A stretch of DNA of 64,000 nt from Maricaulis sp039978735 (GCF_039978735.1 NZ_JBDWAS010000008.1:3109-67108); one strand, 5' to 3'. Shown: positions 18,466 to 27,856, counted from the first letter of the stretch. Notes: generated by a model from the letters alone, not told the origin. Numbers and translations are program-made.

Positions 18466-19473
18466 ATGAAACCCGATCAGCGCCCCCTGATTCGCAGCGC
18501 GAGCTCTGCCGTGCCGGCCTTTGCCGGCGCGCTGGTGGCGTCTGCCTATCTCGTTGGCGCTGTGGTGTTTTCTCTCGCCAGCCAGTCCGGCGAAACGGAT
18601 GCGGGCGTCGTGGAGCCGGTCATTGCCGTTGCAGGCACGACGGTCGCGATTCGCGAACCTGCCCATGCGCAGGGCGGTGCGAAGTCGGTTCGCACGTCTG
18701 AAACCGCGCGCACCCGCATCGCCCCGGCGACCGGCAATGTCGACGCCATCGACGCTTTCTTGCCCACCGGACCGCGTCTGGCCATCGTGATCGACGATGT
18801 CGGGCTGGATCTGGCGGCCGCGCGCCGCGTCATTGCGCTCGATGCCGGGATCAGCATCGCCGTTCTGCCCTATGCAGAAGCGGCCGCGACCGTGTCCTCG
18901 GAGGCCTCCGCTGGAGGTCATGATGTCCTGCTGCACATGCCGATGGAGCCGGTGGGGCTGGCCGATCCGGGACCGAACGCCCTGCGTCTGGGCATGAGCG
19001 ACAGCGATCTTGAGGCCCGGATCCGCTGGGCGATGAACCGCGTGCCCGAGGCCGTGGGTCTGAACAATCACATGGGCAGCCGCTTCACCGCCGATCCGCG
19101 GGCGATGCGTGTGGCCCTGTCGGCCGTTGCCGACCGCCAGCCGCTGTTTCTCGATTCCCTGACAACGGGCGAGAGCCGCGGCCAGGCTGTGGCAGCGGGG
19201 CTGGGACTGAACGCGCTGCAGCGCGATATCTTCCTCGATCACGTCCAGACGCCGGCTGAGGTCACCGCAAGGCTCGACGAAGCCGAGGCGTTGGCCCGTT
19301 CGCGCGGCTGGGCGATTGCCATCGGCCATCCGCACGAGACCACGCTGGATGTGCTGGAAGCCTGGATCGCGGATGCGCGGGAGCGCGGCGTGGAGTTCGT
19401 CACCGTGACGACCCTGTCCGACCAGATTGCCCGCACCGTCACACCGACGGCCGACGCCTCAGCCCTGCAGTGA
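18466..19473 (+). CDS. Divergent polysaccharide deacetylase family protein (YibQ/DUF610)
   Basis: Predicted envelope protein of the divergent polysaccharide deacetylase family (PF04748); in other bacteria the gene often sits beside cell-wall hydrolase regulators. The 335-residue protein has one N-terminal membrane segment (about residues 15-40) and a low-complexity linker. The NodB-like barrel from residue ~105 shows LAIVIDDVGLD, VLPYAEAA, VLLHMPMEPV, LNNHMGSRFT, LFLDSLTT, DHVQTPAE and AIGHPHETT. These Asp/His positions match the family's presumed metal site, but catalytic activity is unproven for most members. It lies on the opposite strand between trpG and trpE, and its 3' end overlaps the trpE 3' end by 15 nt. 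Confidence 0.88.
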   Translation: MKPDQRPLIRSASSAVPAFAGALVASAYLVGAVVFSLASQSGETDAGVVEPVIAVAGTTVAIREPAHAQGGAKSVRTSETARTRIAPATGNVDAIDAFLPTGPRLAIVIDDVGLDLAAARRVIALDAGISIAVLPYAEAAATVSSEASAGGHDVLLHMPMEPVGLADPGPNALRLGMSDSDLEARIRWAMNRVPEAVGLNNHMGSRFTADPRAMRVALSAVADRQPLFLDSLTTGESRGQAVAAGLGLNALQRDIFLDHVQTPAEVTARLDEAEALARSRGWAIAIGHPHETTLDVLEAWIADARERGVEFVTVTTLSDQIARTVTPTADASALQ

Positions 19474-20955
19474 GTCTTCCGCGGCGCGGAACAGCGCGGC
19501 GGCCTTGTTGACGGTTTCCACCCGTTCCGATTCCGGATCGCTGTCGAGCACGACACCGGCACCGGCCTGGACGTGGATCCGTCCGTCCTTCACCACCGCC
19601 GTGCGCAGTGCGATACACGTATCCATGCCGCCATCGGCCGAGAAATAGCCCACCGCGCCGGAGTAGATGCCGCGGCGATGCGGCTCCAGCTCGTCGATGA
19701 TCTCCATCGCCCGCACCTTCGGCGCGCCGGACACGGTCCCCGCGGGGAAGCCTGCGAAGAGGGCCGAGACAGCGTCCTCGCCCTCGGCCAGATCGCCTTC
19801 GACATTCGAGACGATGTGCATGACGTGGCTGTAGCGCTCGACGATTTCGCGCGAGGTTATGCGCACCGAGCCGGGCCTGGCGACACGGCCGACATCATTG
19901 CGGCCCAGATCGAGCAGCATGAGGTGTTCGGCGCGTTCCTTCGGATCGGCCAGCAAATCGGCTTCAAAGGCGTCATCCTCGGCCGGGGCCTTGCCGCGCG
20001 GCCGCGTGCCCGCGATCGGGCGGACGGTCACCGTGCCGTCGCGCAGCCGGACCAGGATTTCCGGGCTGGAGCCGACAATCTCGAAACCGTCAAAGCGGAA
20101 GAAGAACAGGAAAGGCGAGGGGTTCAGGCGCCGCAGCGAGCGGTAGAGCCAGAACGGGTCCGCGGGGTAATCGGCGGAGAAACGCTGGCTGGGCACGACC
20201 TGGAAGGCGTCGCCGGCACGGATATAACCACGCGCGCGGTCTACGGCCTCCCGATAGGTCGCATCGTCCTGGTTCGAGGTGCGCTCACCGAGCACACCGT
20301 CCGGGGCCGCCATTTCCGGCGTTGCGCCGGCCAGCGCATCCAGCGCCATCTGCATGCGCTCGACCGCAGCATCATAGACTTCGCGGGCGGAATACTCGCC
20401 GGGACGCACCGGGCTGTAGACCTGGATTTCCTGCTTCAGCGCATCAAACACGACCATGACACGCGGCCGCAGCAGGCAGCTTTCAGGCACGTCCAGCGGG
20501 TCCGGCGTAGCGTTTTCCGGCAGGCGTTCCAGATAGCGCACCATGTCATAGCCGACATAGCCGAACAGGCCGGAAGCCAGCGGTGGTGCGCCGTCGGGCA
20601 GGGGGCAGCGCGCATCCTCGATCACGCGGCGCAGCGCCTGCATGGGCGGTTCGTCGACGGGCGTGAATTCGCGGCGGGCCACGGCGAGCCCGCGCGCTTC
20701 GGACACCTGGCCGTTACGGCATTGCCAGATCAGGTCGGGATCGAGGCCGATCGCCGAATAGCGGCCGCGCCAGGCGCCGCCTTCCACCGATTCCAGCAGG
20801 AAGGTGTCGGCCCGGTTGCGGGCGAGCTTGAGATAGGCGGCGACCGGCGTCAGCAGATCGTCCACACGCCGGGCCTGGAGTACCGCGGTTTCGCCGCGTT
20901 CGAACGCGGCGGCGACGGTTTCGAAGTCCGGCGAGACCGTCGCGCGTACGGTCAT
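19459..20955 (-). CDS. trpE: Anthranilate synthase component I
   Basis: Makes anthranilate from chorismate with ammonia from TrpG. The 498-residue protein has the N-terminal regulatory domain (feedback Trp site; LLESVEGGAWRGRYSAIG contains the conserved LESxxxxxxxxRYS element). The chorismate-utilising domain shows GDAFQVVPSQRFSADY, VGSSPEILVRL, RPIAGTRPRGK, EHLMLLDLGRNDVGRV, SHVMHIVSNVEG, GTVSGAPKVRAMEIIDELE and GGMDTCIALRTAVV. The start overlaps the stop of the PpiD-like gene by 3-4 nt, so it is the second gene of that transcript. Pairing with TrpG from the nearby gene is expected. Confidence 0.97.
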   Translation of the reverse strand: MTVRATVSPDFETVAAAFERGETAVLQARRVDDLLTPVAAYLKLARNRADTFLLESVEGGAWRGRYSAIGLDPDLIWQCRNGQVSEARGLAVARREFTPVDEPPMQALRRVIEDARCPLPDGAPPLASGLFGYVGYDMVRYLERLPENATPDPLDVPESCLLRPRVMVVFDALKQEIQVYSPVRPGEYSAREVYDAAVERMQMALDALAGATPEMAAPDGVLGERTSNQDDATYREAVDRARGYIRAGDAFQVVPSQRFSADYPADPFWLYRSLRRLNPSPFLFFFRFDGFEIVGSSPEILVRLRDGTVTVRPIAGTRPRGKAPAEDDAFEADLLADPKERAEHLMLLDLGRNDVGRVARPGSVRITSREIVERYSHVMHIVSNVEGDLAEGEDAVSALFAGFPAGTVSGAPKVRAMEIIDELEPHRRGIYSGAVGYFSADGGMDTCIALRTAVVKDGRIHVQAGAGVVLDSDPESERVETVNKAAALFRAAEDSLQG

Positions 20956-22889
20956 GGCTGGGTCGTCTGGTCTTGCCCGAGGGCGCGGGCAAAGAGCTGG
21001 CGATCGACGGCGCCGTCATTCAGCCCGTATTCCTGCTGCAGGGCCTGTTGCAGGGCGATCAGCACGTCTTCGCCCATCTCGTTGGCGAGTTCTTCCTGCA
21101 TCGTCGCCATCTCGCTCTCGGAGATCGCGCTGGTATCGGCCGGAATGATCTCGTCCACGCGGACCAGTGCATAGCTGCCGGTGCCGGTCTGGACACTGTC
21201 CCAGACGCCCGGATCGAGACCGAAGGCACGGCTGACGACATTGCGGCCGAAATTCGGGGCCGTGGCGCTGCGCGTCGTCGTGGTGCTCTCGGTGCGGCCG
21301 CCGGTTGTCAGGGCGACCACGTCGAGCGGTTCGCCGGCCTGCAGCTGTTCCAGCGCCTCGTCGGCGCGGGCGGAGAGTTGCGTGTCGACCTGGATCTCGC
21401 GCCAGCGGGCCTCGGCGACATCGCGGACATCGTCAAGCGCACGCGGAGCCGACGGGATGATCTCGTCGACGCGGACGGTGAAATAATCGGTCTCGTTGTA
21501 CTGCTCGAGATCGATGGCAAAGCCCTGGGACTGCTGGAACGCTGTGGCCAGGATGTCGGGGCCCAGCTCGGTATAGCGCTGCATGTCGATTTCCAGGCTC
21601 TCATCGCGGCCATACTGGTCGAGCGGGACATAGACCTCGATCGGGGTGCCCGACTGGGCGGCGGCCTGTTCCAGCGTCGAACCGCTGGCGCGGGCTTCCT
21701 CGAAAGCGGCGATCTGGTCATAAAGCGCGTCCAGCGCGTCGGCGCGGGCGGCCTCCTCGCGCAGCTGCGGCAGCTGCTCCTCGAAAGTCGGCAGCTGTTC
21801 GTCTTCCGACATGGTCACGAGGACAGCATTCCAGCCGAACCGGCCCTCGACGGCGGCGGTCGCGCCTTCGCTCATGCCGAACACAGCCTCGGCGACCTGG
21901 CTGTCGGGAACCTCATAGGCTTCCACGTCTTCCAGCTCGACCGGTTCACCCAGGCCCATATCGGCTGCGATCGTTGCGGCGCTCTCGCCCGCTTCCAGGC
22001 GGGAGGCGACGGTCTGGGCGGTGGCTTCGTCGGCAGCGGTCAGCTGCACGAAGGAGCGGCGGGCCGGCGTGCCCAGCTGGCCGGTCTCGACCTGATAACC
22101 ATAGGTCTCGCGCAGCATCGTCTCGTCGATCTCGATATCGCGCAGGAAGTCGGCGAGGCGGAAGCGGACCAGGGTGACGGCGCGGAATTCCGGTGCCGTG
22201 AAGACCGGCAGGCCGTTGCGGTCGGTCATGTCCTGGTTGCTGGCGATGAAGCTTTCCAGCTGTTCCTCGGTGGGGTCCTCGATCTCGTCGGCCGTCGAGG
22301 CGTCCAGCAGCAGTGCCGTGATCCGGCGGCGCTCGCGGCGCACTTCATAGCGGGTCTCGGCGAGGAACTCCGGCGCCGGAACAGAGCCGGCGAGGGCAAA
22401 GATCAGCTGCTGACGCAGAAGATCGCCTTCCAGCTCGGAGCGGAATTGCGCTTCGGTCATGCCGTTATTCTGCAGCACGCTGATCATGGTGTTGTAGTCG
22501 AACCGGTCGGTGACCGGGTTGCGGAAGGCCGTCTGGCGCGCCGCTTCTTCGACTAGCGCGTCCGGTGAGATGGCGAGACCCAGCTCGCTCGCTTTCGCTT
22601 CCAGCGCCGCGAAGGTCGTCAGGCGCTGCAGAACCTGCTCACCCAGACCGAATTCCAGGGCCTGTTCGCGCGTGATGTCGGGATTTTCCGTCTGGACGCG
22701 CTGCAGCTCGCGTTCGAAGGCCTGCGCGACCTCGCGCACCGAAACCTGCTGATTGCCGGCGACCACGACCGCGGTCCCGCTGCCGGTGAAGATGCCGCCC
22801 ACGCCTGTAAATGCAAAGGCGAGCACGATGAGAAGGATGATCACCAGGGCAAACGGCGATTTGGCGAAGGACCGGAATAGGGTCAGCAT
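20952..22889 (-). CDS. PpiD-like membrane-anchored periplasmic chaperone (SurA-N/parvulin-type)
   Basis: Predicted inner-membrane-anchored folding factor facing the periplasm. The 645-residue protein has a single N-terminal membrane helix (about residues 12-35, LVIILLIVLAFAF) and a SurA-N-like helical domain (residues ~40-170). A degenerate parvulin-like region lies around residues 245-370, and the C-terminus is long and acidic. No well-conserved parvulin active site is visible, so chaperone rather than isomerase function is more likely. It is upstream of trpE with overlapping stop/start, an order also seen in Caulobacter relatives. Confidence 0.85.
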   Translation of the reverse strand: MLTLFRSFAKSPFALVIILLIVLAFAFTGVGGIFTGSGTAVVVAGNQQVSVREVAQAFERELQRVQTENPDITREQALEFGLGEQVLQRLTTFAALEAKASELGLAISPDALVEEAARQTAFRNPVTDRFDYNTMISVLQNNGMTEAQFRSELEGDLLRQQLIFALAGSVPAPEFLAETRYEVRRERRRITALLLDASTADEIEDPTEEQLESFIASNQDMTDRNGLPVFTAPEFRAVTLVRFRLADFLRDIEIDETMLRETYGYQVETGQLGTPARRSFVQLTAADEATAQTVASRLEAGESAATIAADMGLGEPVELEDVEAYEVPDSQVAEAVFGMSEGATAAVEGRFGWNAVLVTMSEDEQLPTFEEQLPQLREEAARADALDALYDQIAAFEEARASGSTLEQAAAQSGTPIEVYVPLDQYGRDESLEIDMQRYTELGPDILATAFQQSQGFAIDLEQYNETDYFTVRVDEIIPSAPRALDDVRDVAEARWREIQVDTQLSARADEALEQLQAGEPLDVVALTTGGRTESTTTTRSATAPNFGRNVVSRAFGLDPGVWDSVQTGTGSYALVRVDEIIPADTSAISESEMATMQEELANEMGEDVLIALQQALQQEYGLNDGAVDRQLFARALGQDQTTQP

Positions 22890-23078
22890 GGTCAGCAGGG
22901 CCTCAGATCAATGTCGCGCGGAAGGTAACGGGGCGGATTCAGGGTCGCAAGCGCCAGTCGCGGTTGCAGCGCTTGCAGCGCAGCCATCGGGCGCAGGCGC
23001 GGTTATTGCCCCGGGCGCCGGAGCCGACTAATCCTCGGCAGGCTCGGGGCGGAGCTGAAGACAGGCATGGGAGGGGTT

Positions 23079-23828
23079 ATGCCGAGACAGAAACTGATCG
23101 CCGGCAACTGGAAAATGAACGGTCTGGCGGCCGATCTGGAATTTCTCGACGCAATCGGACCGGCCGCAGCGGCAGCGGATGCCGAGGTGCTGATCTGCCC
23201 GCCGGCGACACTGCTGGCAGAGGCCGCGCGCCGGGCAGGGGCTCACGGGATCAAGGTGGGCGGGCAGGACTGCCATGCCGCCGTGTCGGGCGCCCATACC
23301 GGTGATGTTTCCGCCCCGATGCTGCGCGATGCCGGCGCCAGTCATGTGATTGTCGGTCATTCGGAGCGCCGTTGCGATCACGGCGAGAGCGACAGTATCG
23401 TGCGCGCCAAGGCCGTTGCGGCGCTCGAGGCCGGGTTGGTGCCCGTGATCTGCGTCGGCGAAACGCAACAAGAGCGTGAAGCCGGCCGTGAAGAGGCCGT
23501 GATCGCGGCGCAGCTCGCCGGATCCCTGCCGGAAAACCCGGATCAGCGGGAATTGGTCATAGCTTATGAGCCGGTCTGGGCGATCGGCACCGGGCTGACG
23601 GCGGAGCCGGAGGATGTCCAGGCCATGCATGCCTTCATCCGCAGCCGGCTGCCCGACCCTGCCAACACACGGATTTTGTACGGTGGATCGGTGAAGCCGG
23701 ACAATGCATCGACGCTGCTCGAATTGCCGGATGTCGATGGCGCGCTGGTGGGCGGCGCGTCCCTGAAAGCCGATGATTTTATACCGATTATTCAGGCCGG
23801 CTGTCGCGAATCACAACTATTCCGGTAA
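23079..23828 (+). CDS. tpiA: Triose-phosphate isomerase
   Basis: Interconverts dihydroxyacetone phosphate and glyceraldehyde 3-phosphate. The protein shows KLIAGNWKMNG at the N-terminus (Asn/Lys of the active site), VIVGHSERR (electrophile His), VIAYEPVWAIGTG (catalytic Glu) and YGGSVKPDN (phosphate loop). The ATG at 23079 is preferred over the in-frame ATG at 23067 because it gives the family's usual short N-terminus and has GGAG 5 nt upstream; this yields 249 residues, the normal length. It is divergent from the PpiD-like gene. Confidence 0.95.
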   Translation: MPRQKLIAGNWKMNGLAADLEFLDAIGPAAAAADAEVLICPPATLLAEAARRAGAHGIKVGGQDCHAAVSGAHTGDVSAPMLRDAGASHVIVGHSERRCDHGESDSIVRAKAVAALEAGLVPVICVGETQQEREAGREEAVIAAQLAGSLPENPDQRELVIAYEPVWAIGTGLTAEPEDVQAMHAFIRSRLPDPANTRILYGGSVKPDNASTLLELPDVDGALVGGASLKADDFIPIIQAGCRESQLFR

Positions 23829-23903
23829 GCGGATCGAAACTTCTTTCTGCGCAGTGTTCCGGTTCGACGATACCTGTCCGCCGAACCGGGAGCTTCTCAG
23901 CGC

Positions 23904-24971
23904 ATGGCCGAAACCGACTACGCCCGAGCGTCCGTCCTGCTTTTCGACCCGGTTCACGTGAACCAGCGGACGACGCGCTATGCCCTGTTCGAAATCGGCT
24001 TCCGGCAGATCGAGTGCGTCTCCTCGCTGCGGGAGTTCAAGTCGACGCTGGCGGAAACGGCGCCGGCGCTCGTGGTGGCCGAAACCAGCGCGACCGATAC
24101 GGACATCTTCAATCTTGTGCGCTCGGTGCGCCGCGGCGATCTGGGCAATAACCCGTTCTCCGTGATGCTGCTGACGACCTGGAGTCGCGACACCTCGCAT
24201 ATCCGCAAGGCCATCGAGTGCGGCGCCGACGACGTGATCGTACGGCCGTTCTCCACCATGTTTGCGGAAGAGCGGGTCAAGACGCTGATCAAGAACCGCA
24301 AGGAATTCATCGTCACCAGCGACTATATCGGCCCTGACCGCCGCAAGGACAGCGAGCGCTCGTCGGACGCGCCGCCGCTGAAAGTGCCGAACTTCCTGCA
24401 GGCAACGGTCGAGAATGACTACGAGGCGCTGAACAACGCCAATCAGTGGATCCGCGAAGCGCGCGAGACCGTGACGGCCGAGCGCCTGCGCCGTCTGGCG
24501 ATGCGGATCGTGATCACGGTGGAGCTGCAGCTGTCCAAGGCCGGTGCCGGTGACAACCCGCTGGTCAGGCTGGATGTGGCGGATCTCGGCCGCTCGGCCC
24601 GCGAGCTGAAAGCGCAGCTGATCAAGGCCAATCGCCGAGAGGCCGCCGAGGTCGCCGAGGCGCTGATCGACCAGATTCGCGCCATGGGCGACGGTTCCAG
24701 TGTGCCGGCGAGTTCGCTGCGCCTGATCAAGGAATTGTCGATGGGCGCCTATGCCGCCTTTGCCAATGGCGAGACGCTGGAACGTTCCAAGGACGAGATC
24801 GGCCGGACCGTCACCAATCTGCGCAAACGGCTGCAGGCGAAGGCCGAACTGGCCCAGCGCCGGGCCGAGCTGGCCGCCGAGCAGGCGGCGACATCCGGCG
24901 AGGGTGAGGACCCAACCGCAGACGATGCTGGCCAAGACCAGAACGCTGGTATAAAACGCGCCGCGATGTAG
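23904..24971 (+). CDS. Receiver-domain (CheY-like) protein with helical C-terminal extension
   Basis: Predicted single-domain-type response regulator with an unusual C-terminus. Residues ~10-130 look like a receiver domain (VLLFDPVHVNQRTTRYALFEIGF, then VMLLTTWSRDTSHIRKAIECGADDVIVRPFS with the conserved Lys replaced by Arg before PFS). The expected phospho-Asp position reads LVVAETSATD, so a classical Asp is not obvious. VTSDYIGPDRRK follows the receiver, a segment seen in other alphaproteobacterial receivers. The remaining ~200 residues are charged and helical and end in a Glu/Ala-rich tail. No output domain was recognised. It is 75 nt after tpiA and before secG. Confidence 0.7.
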   Translation: MAETDYARASVLLFDPVHVNQRTTRYALFEIGFRQIECVSSLREFKSTLAETAPALVVAETSATDTDIFNLVRSVRRGDLGNNPFSVMLLTTWSRDTSHIRKAIECGADDVIVRPFSTMFAEERVKTLIKNRKEFIVTSDYIGPDRRKDSERSSDAPPLKVPNFLQATVENDYEALNNANQWIREARETVTAERLRRLAMRIVITVELQLSKAGAGDNPLVRLDVADLGRSARELKAQLIKANRREAAEVAEALIDQIRAMGDGSSVPASSLRLIKELSMGAYAAFANGETLERSKDEIGRTVTNLRKRLQAKAELAQRRAELAAEQAATSGEGEDPTADDAGQDQNAGIKRAAM

Positions 24972-25087
24972 CCGGGCTTGGGTTCGCCGATGAGCGGTCC
25001 CATATGCATTCCGGGTGATATGCATTTGTGTGTCGATCACATGTGTGTGGAGCCAGACCGGCAGGTTCCGAAACGACGGCGGTATTC

Positions 25088-25414
25088 ATGACGACAGTCC
25101 TCCTGATCATCCAGCTCCTGGTTGCGGCCGGTCTTGTCGGCGTGATCCTGATGCAGCGTTCCGAAGGCGGAGCCCTCGGGATCGGCGGCGGCGGCGGTGG
25201 CATGATGTCCAGCCGCGGTGCCGCCAATGTGCTGACGCGCACGACGATGCTGCTTGGTGCGGTGTTCATCGCCAATTCCATCCTGCTGGCCGTCGTTGCC
25301 AGCGTCGATGCGGATGGCCGCAGCGTGTTCGACCGCGCCGTCGAGGAGAACCCGGCGATCGGTGTTCTCGACGAGACGGAAGAGCCGAACACAGGCGTTC
25401 CCACCGACGGCTAG
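25088..25414 (+). CDS. secG: Protein-export membrane protein SecG
   Basis: Small accessory subunit of the SecYEG translocon. The ATG at 25088 is chosen because the frame upstream of it has no membrane logic. The resulting 108-residue protein has two membrane helices (TVLLIIQLLVAAGLVGVILMQ and TTMLLGAVFIANSILLAVVA) joined by the typical glycine-rich SEGGALGIGGGGGGMMSSRG loop. The C-terminal tail is acidic and Pro-containing. Position just before pyrG is conserved in Caulobacter relatives. Confidence 0.95.
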   Translation: MTTVLLIIQLLVAAGLVGVILMQRSEGGALGIGGGGGGMMSSRGAANVLTRTTMLLGAVFIANSILLAVVASVDADGRSVFDRAVEENPAIGVLDETEEPNTGVPTDG

Positions 25415-25496
25415 ACCGCCGGCTTCCACGCTTTTCACATCAAATCTTGCAGTCGCGTCTTTCGGGGCGTCCGAATCTCGGATAATCAGACGGCCC

Positions 25497-27125
25497 ATGC
25501 CGCGATATATTTTCATCACCGGCGGCGTGGTCTCCTCTCTTGGAAAAGGCCTCGCTTCAGCCGCTATCGGAGCTTTGCTTCAAGCGCGTGGATACAAGGT
25601 CCGCCTGCGCAAGCTCGATCCCTATCTGAATGTCGATCCGGGCACGATGTCGCCCTACCAGCACGGCGAATGCTACGTCACCGATGACGGGGCAGAGACC
25701 GATCTGGATCTGGGTCATTACGAGCGCTTCACCGGCGTTCCGGCGAGCCAGGCCGACAATATCACCACGGGCCGGATCTATTCCCGCATCATCGAGCGAG
25801 AGCGCCGCGGCGATTATCTCGGCGCGACGGTGCAGGTGATTCCGCACGTCACCGACCAGATCAAGCAATTCGTCCTCTCCGACGCGGGCGACGTGGATTT
25901 CGTCCTGTGCGAGATCGGCGGCACGGTCGGCGATATCGAGGGGTTGCCCTTCTTCGAGGCGATCCGCCAGCTCGGCCAGGAGCTGGGCGAGGGCAATGCG
26001 GTCTTCCTGCACGTCACGCTGCTGCCTTTCATCAAGGTGGCCGGCGAGATGAAGACCAAGCCGACCCAGCACTCGGTCAAGGAGCTGCGCTCGATCGGTA
26101 TCCAGCCGGACATCCTTCTGTGCCGCTGCGAGATCCCGATCCCGCCGGGCGACAAGCGCAAGATCGCGCTGTTCTGCAATGTTCGCGAAAGCGCCGTGAT
26201 CGAGGGGCGCGATGCCGCCTCGCTCTACGATGTGCCGATGGAATACCACCGCCAGGGCCTGGACACGGAAATCCTCCACTGCTTCGGCATCGACGACGCG
26301 CCGGAGCCCGACCTGTCGCGCTGGCAGCAAATCTCCGACACGATCCACAATCCCGACGGCGAAGTCACGATCGGTGTGGTTGGCAAGTATGTCGGCCTGC
26401 TGGATGCCTATAAATCCCTGATCGAGGCCCTCAATCATGGCGGCATCGCCAATGGGGTGAAGGTCCGCCTGAAATGGCTCGACTCGGAGCAGTTCGAGAA
26501 GGACGATCCGTTCGAACCGCTGGAAGACGTGCACGGTGTGCTCGTACCGGGCGGGTTCGGCGAGCGGGGCGTGGAAGGCAAGATCGCGGCGGCGAAGTTC
26601 GCCCGCGAGCGCAAGGTACCGTTTTTCGGCATCTGCTACGGCATGCAGATGGCGGTGCTGGAAGCGGCGCGCAATCTGGCCGGCGTGCCCGATGCGGTTT
26701 CCTCGGAATTTTCCAGCGAAGGCGAACCGGTTGTCGGTCTTCTCACCGAGTGGACGCGCGGCAATGAGGTCGAGACCCGCTCGGCCGCGGGCGATCTGGG
26801 CGGCACGATGCGTCTGGGCGCCTATCCGGCCGTTCTCAAGGAGGGCAGCCGCGTGCGCGAGATCTATGGCGCCGCCCATATCGAGGAACGCCACCGTCAC
26901 CGCTATGAGGTGAATGTGGCCTGGAAGGAAAAGCTGGAAGCCTGCGGGCTGACCTTCTCCGGCCTGTCGCCGGACGGCATCCTGCCCGAGATCGTCGAGA
27001 TCGAGGACCATCCCTGGTTCGTCGGCGTGCAATTTCACCCGGAACTGAAGTCGCGCCCCTTCGAACCGCACCCGCTGTTCGCCAGCTTCATCGCCGCAGC
27101 GCTGCACCAGAGCCGGATGGTTTAG
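25497..27125 (+). CDS. pyrG: CTP synthase
   Basis: Makes CTP from UTP, ATP and glutamine. The ATG at 25497 gives 542 residues, the normal length; the open frame extends back into secG, but the family N-terminus starts at PRYIFITGGVVSSLGKG. The synthetase domain (residues 1-~265) shows GVVSSLGKGL, LDPYLNVDPGTMSPYQHGE and CEIGGTVGDIE. The C-terminal glutaminase domain has the nucleophile in GICYGMQMAV and the His/Glu pair in GVQFHPELKSRP. In Caulobacter it also assembles into filaments that affect cell curvature; nothing here shows this. A hairpin follows the stop. Confidence 0.98.
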   Translation: MPRYIFITGGVVSSLGKGLASAAIGALLQARGYKVRLRKLDPYLNVDPGTMSPYQHGECYVTDDGAETDLDLGHYERFTGVPASQADNITTGRIYSRIIERERRGDYLGATVQVIPHVTDQIKQFVLSDAGDVDFVLCEIGGTVGDIEGLPFFEAIRQLGQELGEGNAVFLHVTLLPFIKVAGEMKTKPTQHSVKELRSIGIQPDILLCRCEIPIPPGDKRKIALFCNVRESAVIEGRDAASLYDVPMEYHRQGLDTEILHCFGIDDAPEPDLSRWQQISDTIHNPDGEVTIGVVGKYVGLLDAYKSLIEALNHGGIANGVKVRLKWLDSEQFEKDDPFEPLEDVHGVLVPGGFGERGVEGKIAAAKFARERKVPFFGICYGMQMAVLEAARNLAGVPDAVSSEFSSEGEPVVGLLTEWTRGNEVETRSAAGDLGGTMRLGAYPAVLKEGSRVREIYGAAHIEERHRHRYEVNVAWKEKLEACGLTFSGLSPDGILPEIVEIEDHPWFVGVQFHPELKSRPFEPHPLFASFIAAALHQSRMV

Positions 27126-27135
27126 GTTCGCGCTT

Positions 27136-27162
27136 CATCCTTCCCCATCCGGGGGAAGGATG
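27136..27162. repeat. Perfect hairpin after pyrG (palindromic intergenic element)
   Basis: An 11-bp perfect inverted repeat, catccttcccc / ggggaaggatg, with a 5-nt loop. It lacks a downstream T-run, so it may be a transcript-stabilising stem or a relic of a dispersed repeat. A similar cttatcccc/ggggagaag stem is at 63616-63637. Confidence 0.7.
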
Positions 27163-27198
27163 ACACAACGTCTCCTCAGCAAAACTGCGGAGATGTCC

Positions 27199-27840
27199 AT
27201 GTCCGATCTCGTCCTGACGACCTATGACTGGGTGCCGGAAACGCCGCGCGGTCATGTGCGCGACCTGCGTATCCGCTGGGCGCTGGAAGAGGCGGGGCTG
27301 GCCTATCGGGTCGAGAGCACGCCCTTCCATGACCGGAGCGATGCTCACTACGCCAACCAGCCCTTCGGCCAGGTGCCCTGGCTGACCGATGGCGGCACGC
27401 CGGTTTTCGAAAGTGGGGCCATTCTCCTCTATCTGGCCGAGCGCAGCGAAACGCTGATGCCCGCGGACCCGGACGGGCGGACCGAGACGATCGAATGGCT
27501 GATCGCCGGGCTCAACTCGATCGAGATGGCCAGCGTGCCCTGGTCGATATTCAAATTCATGGGCGATACCGAAGAGACGCCGGGCCGGCAGGCGCTGGAT
27601 GCATTCGTGGCGTCACGCCTGGAAAATCTCGAACGCGTTCTGAAAGGCCGGGAGTGGCTGGCCGCAGGGCGTTTCACTGTCGCCGACATCCTGATGGTCG
27701 ACGCGCTGCGCTTGGTCGACCGGTTCGGCGCGCTGGCCGATCACCCCGCCTGCCGGGCCTATATCGCCCGCGCGACGGCCCGGCCGGCCTTCATCAAGGC
27801 CCATGCCGACCAGCTGGCCCATTTCGCCAAGGCGGATTGA
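27199..27840 (+). CDS. Glutathione S-transferase family protein
   Basis: Cytosolic GST-fold protein. The ATG at 27199 is preferred since GGAG lies 6 nt upstream and the earlier ATG at 27160 falls inside a hairpin; this gives 213 residues. The thioredoxin-like N-terminal domain contains FGQVPWLTDGG and the glutathione-binding FESGAILLYLAER (Glu-Ser pair). The C-terminal helical domain carries the N-capping segment FTVADILMVDALRLVD and ends in PAFIKAHADQLAHF. The substrate cannot be predicted. It stands alone between pyrG and a palindromic repeat. Confidence 0.9.
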   Translation: MSDLVLTTYDWVPETPRGHVRDLRIRWALEEAGLAYRVESTPFHDRSDAHYANQPFGQVPWLTDGGTPVFESGAILLYLAERSETLMPADPDGRTETIEWLIAGLNSIEMASVPWSIFKFMGDTEETPGRQALDAFVASRLENLERVLKGREWLAAGRFTVADILMVDALRLVDRFGALADHPACRAYIARATARPAFIKAHADQLAHFAKAD

Positions 27841-27856
27841 TTCTCGCCAAACCCGC

